A stretch of DNA of 64,000 nucleotides from JASGJS01 sp047601185. GTDB taxonomy: Bacteria > Pseudomonadota > Gammaproteobacteria > JAURND01. The number at the start of each line of letters is the position of its first letter. The first letter of the stretch is position 1. Positions 9,816 to 18,365 of this stretch are shown here, in pieces. Location: NCBI GenBank assembly GCA_047601185.1, contig JASGJS010000001.1:744001-808000 (forward strand), in the 5' to 3' direction. The notes beneath the pieces were generated by a model. That model was not told the origin of the DNA. It saw nothing but the letters and a program-made list of their open reading frames with translations, and did not search any database. The position numbers and the translations under genes were made by a program.

Positions 9816-10265
9816 TTAAGCCGCTTTACGATACGTCCTACCCTTAAACGCCGTATATTCTTCTGCAAGATGTTCTAATTCCGCGTCATCCCACAATTTT
9901 TCCAACTGCGGAAACAGCTCATCTTCTTCCTCTTCAACATGGTGCTGCACATTTTCTTTTAAGACTTGCAGTTTGGCGTGCCAAGTTTCATCTTCAACGG
10001 GCAAAGTATGCAGCTCTTTGAGTAACAATTTAACCAAATGGTGCTCTTCATAAGCTTCTAATACCAAATCTTTTAACTTGGCGAATTCTTGGGCGCGGGG
10101 ATAAAAGATCTGTTCTTCGAATTCCGTATGGATGGTTAACAGCGCGACAATCTGATTGAAGACTTCGGTGCGGGTTTTAATGGCACGTTCCGTGGTGTGG
10201 TCTAAGTGGTCCAACATTGTCCCGACTTCAGCGTGCTCTTCCTTGAGCATAGATAGTATGTTCAT
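9816..10265 (-). CDS. Hemerythrin HHE cation-binding domain protein (149 aa)
   Basis: A four-helix bundle with metal-ligand histidines and acidic residues typical of the HHE family: KEEHAEV (His11), TIHTEFEEQIFYP, YEEHHLVK and VQHHVEEEEDELFPQLEK. Family members carry a di-iron centre for oxygen, NO or iron handling; the exact role here is unknown. It is cytosolic. The start ATG 10265 has a good AAGGAGC site. It is a single gene between two copies of the family C palindromic repeat. Confidence 0.88.
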   Translation of the reverse strand: MNILSMLKEEHAEVGTMLDHLDHTTERAIKTRTEVFNQIVALLTIHTEFEEQIFYPRAQEFAKLKDLVLEAYEEHHLVKLLLKELHTLPVEDETWHAKLQVLKENVQHHVEEEEDELFPQLEKLWDDAELEHLAEEYTAFKGRTYRKAA

Positions 10266-10335
10266 AGTGTGCTCCTTGAATGTTGTTATGAGTTCCTTTT
10301 AGTAGTATAGAACAAAAATAATCGATATTGATCAA

Positions 10336-10483
10336 AAAAATATATCCATTCAGCACGCTCTAAGAGAAGCTTGAAGTTATAAGAAGCAGGGGGCGTCGTC
10401 CTCGCATGGATGCGGGGACGACGCCTCCCTGCCTCATTTAAGCTTAAGCTTCCCTTAGGATGTGCAGATGGATACGATATTTT
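10336..10483. repeat. Family C palindromic element, copy 2
   Basis: Imperfect terminal inverted repeats (AATATATCCATTCAGCAC.. and ..GTGCAGATGGATACGATATT) with AGAGAAGCTTGAAG/CTTAAGCTTCCCTT inside them. The centre is a GGCGTCGTCC/GGACGACGCC hairpin (10392-10401, 10416-10425). This is the cleanest copy and gives the extent of the element, 148 bp. It has no coding capacity, so it is MITE-like. Confidence 0.75.
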
Positions 10484-10513
10484 AGCATTGAACTGAGCTA
10501 AAATCTGTCTATG

Positions 10514-10867
10514 TTAACGTCCGTAGACGTCTTCAAACCGTACAATATCATCTTCGCCGAGGTAATCTCCGACCTGTACTTCAATCAGCACACAGACTCC
10601 CTCAGTAAAGTTCTCAATCCGGTGCTTAGCTTCGATCGGAATATAAACCGCCTCATTGATTTGATAAACCCGCTGTTCATCACCGATGGTTAAGGTCGGA
10701 TTGCCTTGCACCACCACCCAATGTTCGCACCGTCGAAAGTGCTTTTGCAAGGACAACCGTCCGCCGGGCTGAATCGTTAAAATTTTCACTTGGTAATTGT
10801 CGCCCAGGGCTAGCGTCTGATAGCTGCCCCAAGGGCGGTGATACACCTGATTGACTTCATTGGTCAT
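10514..10867 (-). CDS. Stand-alone cupin mannose-6-phosphate isomerase-type domain protein (117 aa)
   Basis: Matches the C-terminal cupin of type II phosphomannose isomerase/GDP-mannose pyrophosphorylase (YHRPWGSYQTL, then LSLQKHFRRCEHWVVVQG and IPIEAKHRIENF). The cupin metal ligands, Gln/His in the QKH..EHW motif and a later His in KHRIEN, are present. It lacks the nucleotidyltransferase domain of the two-domain enzymes. It overlaps the upstream sugar kinase by 4 nt (ATGA), so the two are translationally coupled. Together they could convert fructose or mannose to the hexose-6-phosphates used by the phosphomannomutase at 584. Substrate is inferred from family and context. Confidence 0.85.
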   Translation of the reverse strand: MTNEVNQVYHRPWGSYQTLALGDNYQVKILTIQPGGRLSLQKHFRRCEHWVVVQGNPTLTIGDEQRVYQINEAVYIPIEAKHRIENFTEGVCVLIEVQVGDYLGEDDIVRFEDVYGR

Positions 10868-11784
10868 AGAATAGCGCCTTCTGCCATGTGGGGTGTGTAG
10901 CTGTGCTCTGCTAGTGCAATCGCGCCTAAGATACCCGAGTTTTCCACTAAGCCGGGGCCAATCACGTATTGATCGGTATGGGTTGCCACCGTTTCGTTCA
11001 AAATATAACCATTGAGGACTTTCAGCATTTCTTTGCGGACTTTAGGCAATAAATGGGCTTGTCGCATCACGCCGCCGCCCATAATAATGCGATGTGGGCA
11101 TAGGGTCATGGTGTAAGTCGCTAATGCAATCCCCAAATAATGGGCTTCAATGTCCCAAGCCGGATGATCTTCGGGCAAGTCGAGTGCAGAATTCACGTTC
11201 CAGCGCACTTTCATAGAAGGGCCGGAAGCCAAGCCTTCTAAGCAGTTTTTGTGATGGGAACAAACCCCCTCGAATGGATCCACCGTTTTATCTTGATAAA
11301 TCATGATATGGCCCATTTCAGGATGTTGAGCGCCATGAAGCAGTTTATTATTGATCATTGCGCCGCCGCCAATCCCCGTGCCTATGGTCAAATAAATAAA
11401 ATCGCTTAACCCTTGCGCAGCGCCCCAGCGGTATTCTCCAATCGCAGCGCCGTTCACATCCGTATCGAATCCAATCGGTAAATTAAATTCTCTTTGAAAA
11501 GCGCCGACCATGTCAAAATTAGACCATTCGACTTTAGCCGTGGGTAAAATATAGCCATAAGTCTTTGAGGCTTTATTCAGATCCAAAGGCCCAAACACTG
11601 AGATGCCGATGGCTTTAATGTCGACTTTTTTCAAAACAGAACGGATATACTCAAAGATTTCGGGGATAGTTTCTTCGGGTTTGCCGGTTTTAATCACAGT
11701 GCGATCATGGAGATCATCAGGACCAGAACCATACGCACACACAAATTTTGTGCCGCCGCCTTCAATGCCAATGAATTGATGCAT
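10864..11784 (-). CDS. ROK-family sugar kinase, fructokinase-like (306 aa)
   Basis: Phosphorylates a hexose with ATP in the cytosol. The ROK hallmarks are an N-terminal phosphate loop GIEGGGTKF, a catalytic Asp in FDTDVNGAA, the TIGTGIGGG motif, and a zinc-binding segment with HPEMGH and CSHHKNCLEGLASGPS. That last spacing resembles Bacillus GmuE/YdhR fructokinases more than NagK or glucokinase, so fructose or mannose is the likely substrate. It is the first gene of a two-gene minus-strand operon with the cupin isomerase. Exact specificity is uncertain. Confidence 0.87.
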   Translation of the reverse strand: MHQFIGIEGGGTKFVCAYGSGPDDLHDRTVIKTGKPEETIPEIFEYIRSVLKKVDIKAIGISVFGPLDLNKASKTYGYILPTAKVEWSNFDMVGAFQREFNLPIGFDTDVNGAAIGEYRWGAAQGLSDFIYLTIGTGIGGGAMINNKLLHGAQHPEMGHIMIYQDKTVDPFEGVCSHHKNCLEGLASGPSMKVRWNVNSALDLPEDHPAWDIEAHYLGIALATYTMTLCPHRIIMGGGVMRQAHLLPKVRKEMLKVLNGYILNETVATHTDQYVIGPGLVENSGILGAIALAEHSYTPHMAEGAIL

Positions 11785-11833
11785 ATAAAACCTCTACTTT
11801 GTTATAAGGATGTTGATATTCAGATTCTACTCA

Positions 11834-11910
11834 GTTCTACGAAGATTTGAATGGCGAGCTGTTGCCTTCTCCCCTTGTGGGAGAAGGTGCCCGATAGGGC
11901 GGATGAGGGG
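11834..11910 (+). repeat. Family B dispersed palindromic repeat, copy 2
   Basis: GTTCTACGAAGATTTGAATG leads into the CCTTCTCCCC/GGGAGAAGG stem and the TGCCCGATAGGGCGGATGAG end, closely matching the copy at 2010. It lies in the divergent gap between the sugar kinase and fmdB-like genes. Confidence 0.85.
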
Positions 11911-12066
11911 TAAACCAGAAAAACTCATCATTCAACTTATAGAACCTAAAATGTCAACCGCTCCTATTATCACTGTTTATGAACCTTATTGACAAGTTTT
12001 GCTCGCCATCCTTCCTCACTTATCTTAAACTCCAAATAAAAAGCCCACTTCCACGCGAGACAACCT

Positions 12067-12360
12067 ATGCCGATTTATGAATATCAATGCCTGAATTGTG
12101 GCAAAATGACTGAAATTTTACAAGGTATGAATGATCCAGCGCCCACCGAGTGCCAATATTGTGGTCAACCGGCCTTGACCCGCAAAATTTCAGCCGCAGG
12201 GTTTCAATTAAAGGGTGCCGGCTGGTACGTGACAGATTATAAAAAACCGGCTGCTGACGCCAGTTCTAACCCAGCAACAGAAACCAAAACAGAGACCAAA
12301 CCTACCACAGAGACGCCAACAGAAACTAAAACGTCTGACACTGGATCTTCCGATAGCTGA
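12067..12360 (+). CDS. FmdB-family zinc ribbon protein (97 aa)
   Basis: A small protein starting MPIYEYQC, the FmdB/CxxC_CxxC_SSSS signature, with CLNCGK and CQYCGQ pairs that should bind one zinc (residues about 8-36), then the conserved [17 protein letters not shown]. The last 35 residues are a Thr/Glu/Lys repeat tail ([18 protein letters not shown]) of low complexity. FmdB proteins are putative regulators of amidase genes, but the role is generally unproven. It lies 11 bp before the acyl-CoA dehydrogenase gene, so it may be co-transcribed. Confidence 0.9.
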   Translation: MPIYEYQCLNCGKMTEILQGMNDPAPTECQYCGQPALTRKISAAGFQLKGAGWYVTDYKKPAADASSNPATETKTETKPTTETPTETKTSDTGSSDS

Positions 12361-12371
12361 AGGAGCCTTCT

Positions 12372-13541
12372 ATGCCAGCTTACCCACTCGATGATTCGAC
12401 AACTGAGCTTCTGCGTGAAGCCGTGCGGAATTTTGCCCAAACTGAAATTGCGCCGCGCGCCGCCGAAATCGATCACAACAATGAATTTCCCCGAGACTTA
12501 TGGCCAAAATTAGGGGCTTTAGGCTTTTTGGGCATCACCGTCAGTAGTGACTATGGCGGGTCTGACATGGGGTATTTACAGCATGTCATTGTGATGGAAG
12601 AGATCAGTCGCGCATCAGGGTCTGTCGGCCTCAGTTATGGTGCGCACTCTAATCTGTGTATGAACCAAATTGCGCGATTTGGCACGGAACAACAAAAACA
12701 GCGTTATCTACCCAAATTGGCCAGTGGCGAACATGTGGGCGCTTTGGCGATGAGTGAAGCCAATTCCGGTTCAGACGTGATGAGTATGCAGTTATCCGCT
12801 GAAAAAACCCACGCAGGTTACCGTTTAAATGGCACTAAAATGTGGATCACTAATGGCCCTGATGCCGATACCGTAGTGGTCTATGCCAAAGTGCGCCAGG
12901 ATCAGGTAGCAGGCAAAAATCATCCCCTGACGGCCTTTATTATAGAAAAAGGGACGCCGGGATTCTATACTGCGCAAAAACTCGATAAATTAGGCATGCG
13001 CGGTTCTAATACCTGTGAATTGGTCTTTGAAAATTGCGAAATCCCCGCCGAAAACCTGTTATTTGAAGAAAATAAAGGGGTGAAGGTTTTGATGAGCGGC
13101 TTGGATTATGAGCGCGTCATTTTGGCGGCAGGCCCTTTAGGATTAATGCAGGCCAGTCTCGATGTGGTGTTGCCCTATATTTGTGAGCGCAAACAATTTG
13201 GTAAATCCATCGGCGAATTTGAACTCATTCAAGGTAAAGTAGCGGATATGTATGCCGATTTAAGCGCGTGTCGCGCCTATTTGTATCATGTCGCTGCGCA
13301 ATGTGATCAAGGCAAAGTCAGTCGCAAAGATGCGGCGGCGGTGATTTTATACTGCTCAGAGGCTGCGACGCGTTCTGCCCTCCAAGCCATTCAATGTTTA
13401 GGCGGTAATGGCTATATCAATGAATACCCCGCCGGTCGGTTATTAAGAGACGCCAAACTTTACGAAATTGGCGCAGGGACCAATGAAATCCGCCGTATGC
13501 TGATTGGGCGGGAACTGTTTGAGGCCGCTAAGCATGCTTAA
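12372..13541 (+). CDS. liuA: Isovaleryl-CoA dehydrogenase-type acyl-CoA dehydrogenase
   Basis: Oxidises isovaleryl-CoA to 3-methylcrotonyl-CoA with FAD, passing electrons to ETF, in leucine breakdown. The 389 residues have the full acyl-CoA dehydrogenase fold: [11 protein letters not shown] and KMWITNG in the FAD domain, and a C-terminal [20 protein letters not shown] stretch characteristic of IVD. The glutamate in [18 protein letters not shown] corresponds to the IVD catalytic base (Glu254 in human IVD), which sits in this unusual place in IVD and long-chain enzymes. The start ATG has AGGAG. It overlaps the next gene by 8 nt. Confidence 0.93.
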   Translation: MPAYPLDDSTTELLREAVRNFAQTEIAPRAAEIDHNNEFPRDLWPKLGALGFLGITVSSDYGGSDMGYLQHVIVMEEISRASGSVGLSYGAHSNLCMNQIARFGTEQQKQRYLPKLASGEHVGALAMSEANSGSDVMSMQLSAEKTHAGYRLNGTKMWITNGPDADTVVVYAKVRQDQVAGKNHPLTAFIIEKGTPGFYTAQKLDKLGMRGSNTCELVFENCEIPAENLLFEENKGVKVLMSGLDYERVILAAGPLGLMQASLDVVLPYICERKQFGKSIGEFELIQGKVADMYADLSACRAYLYHVAAQCDQGKVSRKDAAAVILYCSEAATRSALQAIQCLGGNGYINEYPAGRLLRDAKLYEIGAGTNEIRRMLIGRELFEAAKHA

Positions 13542-14688
13542 AGATCCTATTGTCATCGTCAGCGCGGTGCGCACCCCCATCGGCAGTTTTCAGGGTCAAT
13601 TTAAAACGTTGACGGCGGTGGAATTGGGCGCAGCGGCCATTCAAGGTGCCTTGCAACGGAGCAAGGTGTCTCCCGAGCACATCAATGAAGTGTTAATGGG
13701 TTGTGTATTGTCCGCAGGATTAGGACAAGCGCCGGCACGGCAGGCCGCTTTACAGGCAGGATTACCGCCAGCCACGCCGTGCACCACCGTGAATAAAATG
13801 TGTGGTTCTGGCATGAAAACGGTGATGCTGGCGTATGATAGTTTAATCGCACGTCCTGATCAGATGCTCATCGCGGGGGGCATGGAAAGCATGACCCAAG
13901 CACCGTATTTGTTACCTAAGGCGCGAGCCGGCTATCGCATGGGGCATCAAACTGTCATCGACCATATGCTGTATGATGGGCTAGAAGATGCCTATCAAAA
14001 AGGCAGTAGTATGGGATTATTTGCCGAGGAATGTGCGACCGAGTATGGGTTTACCCGTGAAATGCAAGATGCGTATGCCATTACCTCAATTAAAAGAGCG
14101 CAGGCTGCTGACTTCACCCAGGAAATCGTGCCAGTCTTGCAAATCACCCAAGATGAAGGGCCGACCAAAGCACAACTCGAAAAAATCCCCTTGTTAAAAC
14201 CCGCCTTTAAAGCGGGCGGGACGGTGACGGCAGCGAATGCTTCCTCTATTTCTGACGGGGCAGCGGCGCTGATGTTGACCCGATTATCGATTGCCGAACA
14301 GCATGGCTTGCAACCCTTAGCCGTGATCAAAGCGCACAGCAGTTATGCTGCAGCGCCCGCAGCTTTTCCCACCGCACCGATCAGCGCGATTCGCCAGGTG
14401 TTGGCGCAAGTGGCATGGTCGGTGGCGGATGTCGATTTATTTGAGATTAACGAAGCCTTTGCGGTGGTGCCTATGGCAGCGATGCAAACCCTGCAGTTGC
14501 CTGCTGACAAAGTGAATATTCACGGTGGTGCTTGTGTCCTTGGCCATCCCATCGGCGCTTCAGGCGCCAGAATTTTAGTGACGTTAGTTCATGCCTTACA
14601 CCAAAACCAGTTGCAACGCGGTATTGCCGCGCTTTGCATCGGTGGAGGGGAGGCGACCGCCGTTGCACTGGAAAGATATCCGCTATGA
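13534..14688 (+). CDS. Acetyl-CoA C-acetyltransferase (thiolase)
   Basis: Condenses two acetyl-CoA or cleaves acetoacetyl-CoA. It is a 384-residue thiolase with the nucleophile Cys at about residue 90 (NKMCGSGMK), the NEAFAVVP segment, the [10 protein letters not shown] histidine and the second cysteine in ALCIGGGEA. All catalytic residues are kept. The ATG at 13534 lies inside the last codons of the dehydrogenase gene (ATGCTTAA), showing tight coupling. As part of leucine degradation it would use the acetoacetate branch product or feed ketone metabolism. Confidence 0.93.
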   Translation: MLKDPIVIVSAVRTPIGSFQGQFKTLTAVELGAAAIQGALQRSKVSPEHINEVLMGCVLSAGLGQAPARQAALQAGLPPATPCTTVNKMCGSGMKTVMLAYDSLIARPDQMLIAGGMESMTQAPYLLPKARAGYRMGHQTVIDHMLYDGLEDAYQKGSSMGLFAEECATEYGFTREMQDAYAITSIKRAQAADFTQEIVPVLQITQDEGPTKAQLEKIPLLKPAFKAGGTVTAANASSISDGAAALMLTRLSIAEQHGLQPLAVIKAHSSYAAAPAAFPTAPISAIRQVLAQVAWSVADVDLFEINEAFAVVPMAAMQTLQLPADKVNIHGGACVLGHPIGASGARILVTLVHALHQNQLQRGIAALCIGGGEATAVALERYPL

Positions 14689-16292
14689 ATCCACTGACTA
14701 CCGCGATTAATCCTCAAAGCTCATTATTTCAGCAGAATTTTCAGGCGATGCAGCAATGCGCAGCGGATTTACGGTCTAAAGTGGCTGAAACTGCAGCCGG
14801 TGGACCTGAAAAAGCGCGGCAACGCCATCTACAACAAGGTAAATTGTTAGTCAGGCAGCGCATTGATTATTTATTAGATCCGGGTTCTCCTTGGCTGGAA
14901 TTATCTCAACTGGCTGGCTACGAATTATACGATGAGCCCGTTCCTGCTGGCGGCGTGGTGGCAGGCATTGGTCAGGTGATGGGGAAAGAATGCATGATCA
15001 TCGCCAATGACGCCACGGTAAAAGGTGGCACGTATTATCCCATCACGGTCAAAAAACATTTACGCGCCCAAGAAATTGCCGCGGAAAATCATTTACCCTG
15101 TATTTATCTGGTCGACTCAGGCGGGGCTTTTTTGCCTAAGCAAGATGAAGTTTTCCCCGATAAAGAACATTTTGGGCGGATTTTTTACAATCAAGCCAAT
15201 ATGTCAGCGCAAGGCATCGCGCAAATTGCGGTGGTCATGGGTTCTTGTACCGCAGGGGGTGCGTATGTGCCAGCGATGGCCGATATCGCCATCATGGTGA
15301 AAAACCAAGCCACGCTGTTTTTAGGCGGCCCACCGTTAGTGAAAGCGGCCACCGGAGAAGTGGTCTCCGCTGAAGAGTTAGGGGGTGCTGACGTACACTG
15401 TCGCATTTCTGGCGTGGCGGATTATTATGCACAAGATGATTATCAAGCGCTGCAACAAGCCAGAACCGCAGTGGCACAACTCAATCGCATCAAACCGCAT
15501 CCTTTGGCACTGCAACCCGTGCAAGAACCCCTCTATGCCGCAGAAGAACTATACGGGATAGTCAACGCCGATGCCCGCCAGCCTTATGACGTGCATGAGA
15601 TCATCGCCCGTATTGTCGATGGTTCGCGGTTTGATGCTTTCAAGGCCTTATACGGTACGACTTTAGTTTGTGGATTTGCGCATATCTACGGGTATCCAGT
15701 CGGCATTATCGCCAATAATGGGATTTTATTTTCGGAATCCGCGCTAAAAGGGACACACTTTGTCCAATTGTGCACAGCTCGCCAAATTCCGATCGTGTTT
15801 TTACAGAATATCACCGGATTTATGGTGGGTAAAAAATATGAAACACGAGGGATCGCCAAGGATGGGGCTAAATTGGTTACGGCGGTGGCCTGCAGCCCTG
15901 TGCCCAAATTTACCGTCATGATTGGCGGAAGCTTTGGGGCAGGCAACTATGCCATGTGCGGCCGAGCTTACAGTCCGCGGTTTTTATGGATGTGGCCCAA
16001 TGCGAGAATCTCCGTGATGGGCGGAGAACAGGCGGCCAATGTATTAGCGCAGGTCAATCAAGAAAAACGCGCCCGCGCTGCGGAAGGGGCAGACGATGAG
16101 GCGGATCGAATTTTTAAAGAGCGCATTCGCGCCCAATACGAAACCCAAGGCCATCCCTATTACGCCAGCGCACGGTTGTGGGATGATGGAATTATTGACC
16201 CGGTTGATACCCGTAGAGTGTTAGGATTAGGGATTTCTGCCAGCTTGAATGCCCCACTGCGACAGGGGAAGTGGGGTATTTTTAGGATGTAA
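14685..16292 (+). CDS. liuB: 3-methylcrotonyl-CoA carboxylase beta (carboxyltransferase) subunit
   Basis: Transfers CO2 from carboxybiotin to 3-methylcrotonyl-CoA. The 535-residue carboxyltransferase has the two halves of the family: an N-terminal acyl-CoA site ([29 protein letters not shown]) and a C-terminal biotin-site half ([30 protein letters not shown]-like [13 protein letters not shown]). The start is ATG 14685, in an ATGA overlap with the thiolase; an in-frame extension upstream to 14532 runs antiparallel to no conserved sequence. The biotinylated alpha subunit and the hydratase and lyase genes that normally follow are absent, replaced by a palindromic element. Confidence 0.94.
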   Translation: MNPLTTAINPQSSLFQQNFQAMQQCAADLRSKVAETAAGGPEKARQRHLQQGKLLVRQRIDYLLDPGSPWLELSQLAGYELYDEPVPAGGVVAGIGQVMGKECMIIANDATVKGGTYYPITVKKHLRAQEIAAENHLPCIYLVDSGGAFLPKQDEVFPDKEHFGRIFYNQANMSAQGIAQIAVVMGSCTAGGAYVPAMADIAIMVKNQATLFLGGPPLVKAATGEVVSAEELGGADVHCRISGVADYYAQDDYQALQQARTAVAQLNRIKPHPLALQPVQEPLYAAEELYGIVNADARQPYDVHEIIARIVDGSRFDAFKALYGTTLVCGFAHIYGYPVGIIANNGILFSESALKGTHFVQLCTARQIPIVFLQNITGFMVGKKYETRGIAKDGAKLVTAVACSPVPKFTVMIGGSFGAGNYAMCGRAYSPRFLWMWPNARISVMGGEQAANVLAQVNQEKRARAAEGADDEADRIFKERIRAQYETQGHPYYASARLWDDGIIDPVDTRRVLGLGISASLNAPLRQGKWGIFRM

Positions 16293-16295
16293 AGC

Positions 16296-16508
16296 AGCGG
16301 GCAAGCTGCCCGCGCTCCCAAGTTTTGCGGCATGATTGCAAAGTGCTAAATCGTAGTTTTTGCCTTGTTCATGAATGTTTTTAGATGAGAAGAAGTCTAA
16401 CGTTAAGGAAACGCTTGAAGTTTGATGTGGGGCCTTCTCCCCTCCGTGGGAGAAGGTGCCCGATAGGGCGGATGAGGGGGAACTGGGAGCGCGGGCTGCT
16501 AGCCCGCT
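16296..16508. repeat. Family A MITE-like element (213 bp) enclosing a family B unit
   Basis: The left end AGCGGGCAAGCTGCCCGCGC (from 16296) and the right end GCGCGGGCTGCTAGCCCGCT (to 16508) are inward-facing inverted repeats, both with the CTCCCA/TGGGAG extension. A family B repeat (16409-16480) lies inside, next to the right end. The element begins 4 bp after the carboxylase stop and ends 17 bp before the next gene. Confidence 0.8.
16409..16480 (+). repeat. Family B dispersed palindromic repeat, copy 3
   Basis: AAACGCTTGAAGTTTGATGTGG leads (as two shorter conserved blocks) into the CCTTCTCCCC/GGGAGAAGG stem and GCCCGATAGGGCGGATGAGG. The CTTGAAGTT..GTGG leader marks a subtype also found at 25056, 41808, 49932 and 62898. 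Confidence 0.8.
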
Positions 16509-16525
16509 AACAAAATGAGAATACT

Positions 16526-17596
16526 ATGCAAAACCAAAACCTAAAACTGATCGCCATCGGTGGTCTAGGCAACATGCTCGGCCCTTCCTCCAAACATCTC
16601 CACCAAGTGTTTGTCCGTGTGTTGGATCGAGGTGCAACAAGCCCGCGAAAAGATCAACTCCGTGCACAATGGCGCGTCCATGGTGCAGAACTGGTCGCAG
16701 ACTTACCTCAATTAGTCGGAGACGGCCAATTTGATGGCGTCGTCATCTGCGCCGGTAAAAATGGCGACGATTATCCCATCCTAAAGCAACTTATCCCCTT
16801 ATTGAAAGCGCAAAACCCGTCTCAACCCTATTTTATCCTCCATCTTTCCACCCTAAGCTGCGAATTTGTTCAATCAGCCCATGCCTTCTGCGCAAAATCT
16901 GCCGTCCACTACGCCAATTATCCCTTAACCGGAGGGGCTAAAGGCGCAGAAGAAGCCACCATGCTGATTCTGGCCAGCGGCGACCAAGCCTTATACCAGC
17001 GTGTATTGCCTACTTTACAAACCATCGGCAAACCCAAATATTTTGGCGCAGAAGTCGACCGCGCCGCTGCGGTAAAATTAATCGGCCATGTGTTGGTATT
17101 TTCGGGATTATATGGTCAATCGTTGGCCATTAATCTGCAGAAGAAAGTTTTCAATCTGCCGCAGTTAGGCGAAGCACAATTAGACTTTTTTGATTTTTTA
17201 AATACAGGATCAGGAGGCTCTAAACAGTGGGAGTTTCCGATGCGCTATGCGCTAGCCCATCAAGATTGGCAACACGGATTTTTATTGCATCACGCACTGA
17301 TCGATGTGTTCTATACTGCTGATTTGTTGCGCAGTCAGAATCTTCCACGGACTTTGCTACTGCCATTTTTTGAGGTCGCACTCTTGATGATCTATGCGAT
17401 TTTGCAGGATCCCCACAAAGTCTTGGCAACGCAAGTCATAGCAGATGTCATCGCGCGCGTGTCTTCGGAAGATGTAGAGGCCTTTATGCAAAAGCATTTA
17501 ACATTAGATATTGCGCAATGCTTTCAAAATTGCATTCAGCTATTGCCCGATCACTTGCGAAAAGCGTTGGGTTTAGTTTTGAGATTTGGGGATTAA
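16526..17596 (+). CDS. 3-hydroxyisobutyrate dehydrogenase-like NAD(P)-binding protein (356 aa)
   Basis: Resembles the beta-hydroxyacid dehydrogenase family. It has an N-terminal GGLGNM nucleotide-binding turn (about residue 12), a substrate-type motif YPLTGGAKGAEEATMLILASGD (in pieces, residues 132-153; compare DAPVSGGxxGA in the family) and a lysine in AAAVKLIGHVL (Lys184) where the catalytic Lys is expected. It is longer than typical members (about 290 aa), and the first turn lacks the usual GxGxMG tail, so the substrate is unknown. Its position after leucine catabolism genes suggests branched-chain acid metabolism. Its last 24 bases overlap the convergent gene at 17573. Confidence 0.7.
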   Translation: MQNQNLKLIAIGGLGNMLGPSSKHLHQVFVRVLDRGATSPRKDQLRAQWRVHGAELVADLPQLVGDGQFDGVVICAGKNGDDYPILKQLIPLLKAQNPSQPYFILHLSTLSCEFVQSAHAFCAKSAVHYANYPLTGGAKGAEEATMLILASGDQALYQRVLPTLQTIGKPKYFGAEVDRAAAVKLIGHVLVFSGLYGQSLAINLQKKVFNLPQLGEAQLDFFDFLNTGSGGSKQWEFPMRYALAHQDWQHGFLLHHALIDVFYTADLLRSQNLPRTLLLPFFEVALLMIYAILQDPHKVLATQVIADVIARVSSEDVEAFMQKHLTLDIAQCFQNCIQLLPDHLRKALGLVLRFGD

Positions 17597-18274
17597 ACGA
17601 GTCTCTTCAATCGTGGACGCTTTCTCAGGAGCAACAACCGCTGTCTGATTAAAATAGCCTCTTAGACTAATGCTGGTTCCAACTTCCCCGCCAACGACAG
17701 TCGCAACTGTCTCGCGCAATACGCGTTGAGCAAAGGATTTTCGCAGTTTGCGAACATCTTCAAGCACTTTAGGTTCTTTTTCGCCGTCCTTTACTGGAAT
17801 GCTAAGTGGAGGTGTTTTGCTAGCAGAATATACGCGGTTAACGAGTTCAAAAACTTTGCCAGAAACGACGGTTAAAGCCCAGCCAAGAAAAACCAATGCG
17901 ACAATTGAGGAATCTTGAGCTTTGTCTAATCCTAATTTCGAAACAGCTTCCAAAAAAAGCGGTTCTCGCATCCCGGTTTCATAAAGACAGACAATTGCAA
18001 TAAAACCACCGGCGCCAACCATTTCACCGATTAAATGTAGCTGATAGGCTTGTAATTGACGCTTTAACCCAAGTTGAATTTCATTTTGAACGCCCATTCC
18101 ACCTTCGGGAAGAGTGCTCTGAATTTTTTTAGCTTTTTTCGCAGCATTGTAATAATTCCACGTATTGGCCAGAGGAATAAAGCTCAAAGCCGAAGTCCAT
18201 AGCCGTGGATGCTTTTTAGGCTGAGGGGCATTTTGTTGTGAGACAGTTTGGGCTTCTATGGGTTGGGTGCTCAT
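17573..18274 (-). CDS. Unknown two-membrane-segment protein (233 aa), effector candidate
   Basis: Not recognised. The N-terminus is Gln/Pro-rich and soluble (residues 1-25), followed by two likely membrane helices at about 81-99 and 122-142, then a charged C-terminal region (KDGEKEPKVLEDVRKLRKSF). There is no signal peptide. Its promoter carries a PmrA-box-like repeat and TATAAT with the same spacing as the J-domain gene upstream of it. Its 3' end overlaps the convergent dehydrogenase-like gene by 24 bp. A host-membrane-targeted effector is a reasonable but unproven guess. Confidence 0.7.
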   Translation of the reverse strand: MSTQPIEAQTVSQQNAPQPKKHPRLWTSALSFIPLANTWNYYNAAKKAKKIQSTLPEGGMGVQNEIQLGLKRQLQAYQLHLIGEMVGAGGFIAIVCLYETGMREPLFLEAVSKLGLDKAQDSSIVALVFLGWALTVVSGKVFELVNRVYSASKTPPLSIPVKDGEKEPKVLEDVRKLRKSFAQRVLRETVATVVGGEVGTSISLRGYFNQTAVVAPEKASTIEETRLIPKSQN

Positions 18275-18305
18275 GGCTCTATACTCTTATCGACTTAATG
18301 CTACT

Positions 18306-18338
18306 ATTATAAACAAAAATACTTAAGACTACATTATC
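18306..18338 (-). promoter_or_regulatory. PmrA-box-like promoter of the 233-aa gene
   Basis: Read on the minus strand: GATAAT, 5 bp, CTTAAG, exactly 10 bp, TATAAT (18306-18311). The second half-site is a perfect match to YTTAAK and the first has two mismatches. The surrounding 25 bp (AGCTGATAATGTAGTCTTAA) is similar to the promoter at 19408-19440. Confidence 0.55.
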
Positions 18339-18365
18339 AGCTACTCGACGTCCCGCCCTGAGTTT

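Noticed and set aside
11810..11992. Open frame of 60 codons across the sugar kinase to fmdB-like gap, and the similar frame at 1990-2238
   Set aside because: Both are produced by translating the family B repeat; the shared residues come from the repeat, not from a protein family.
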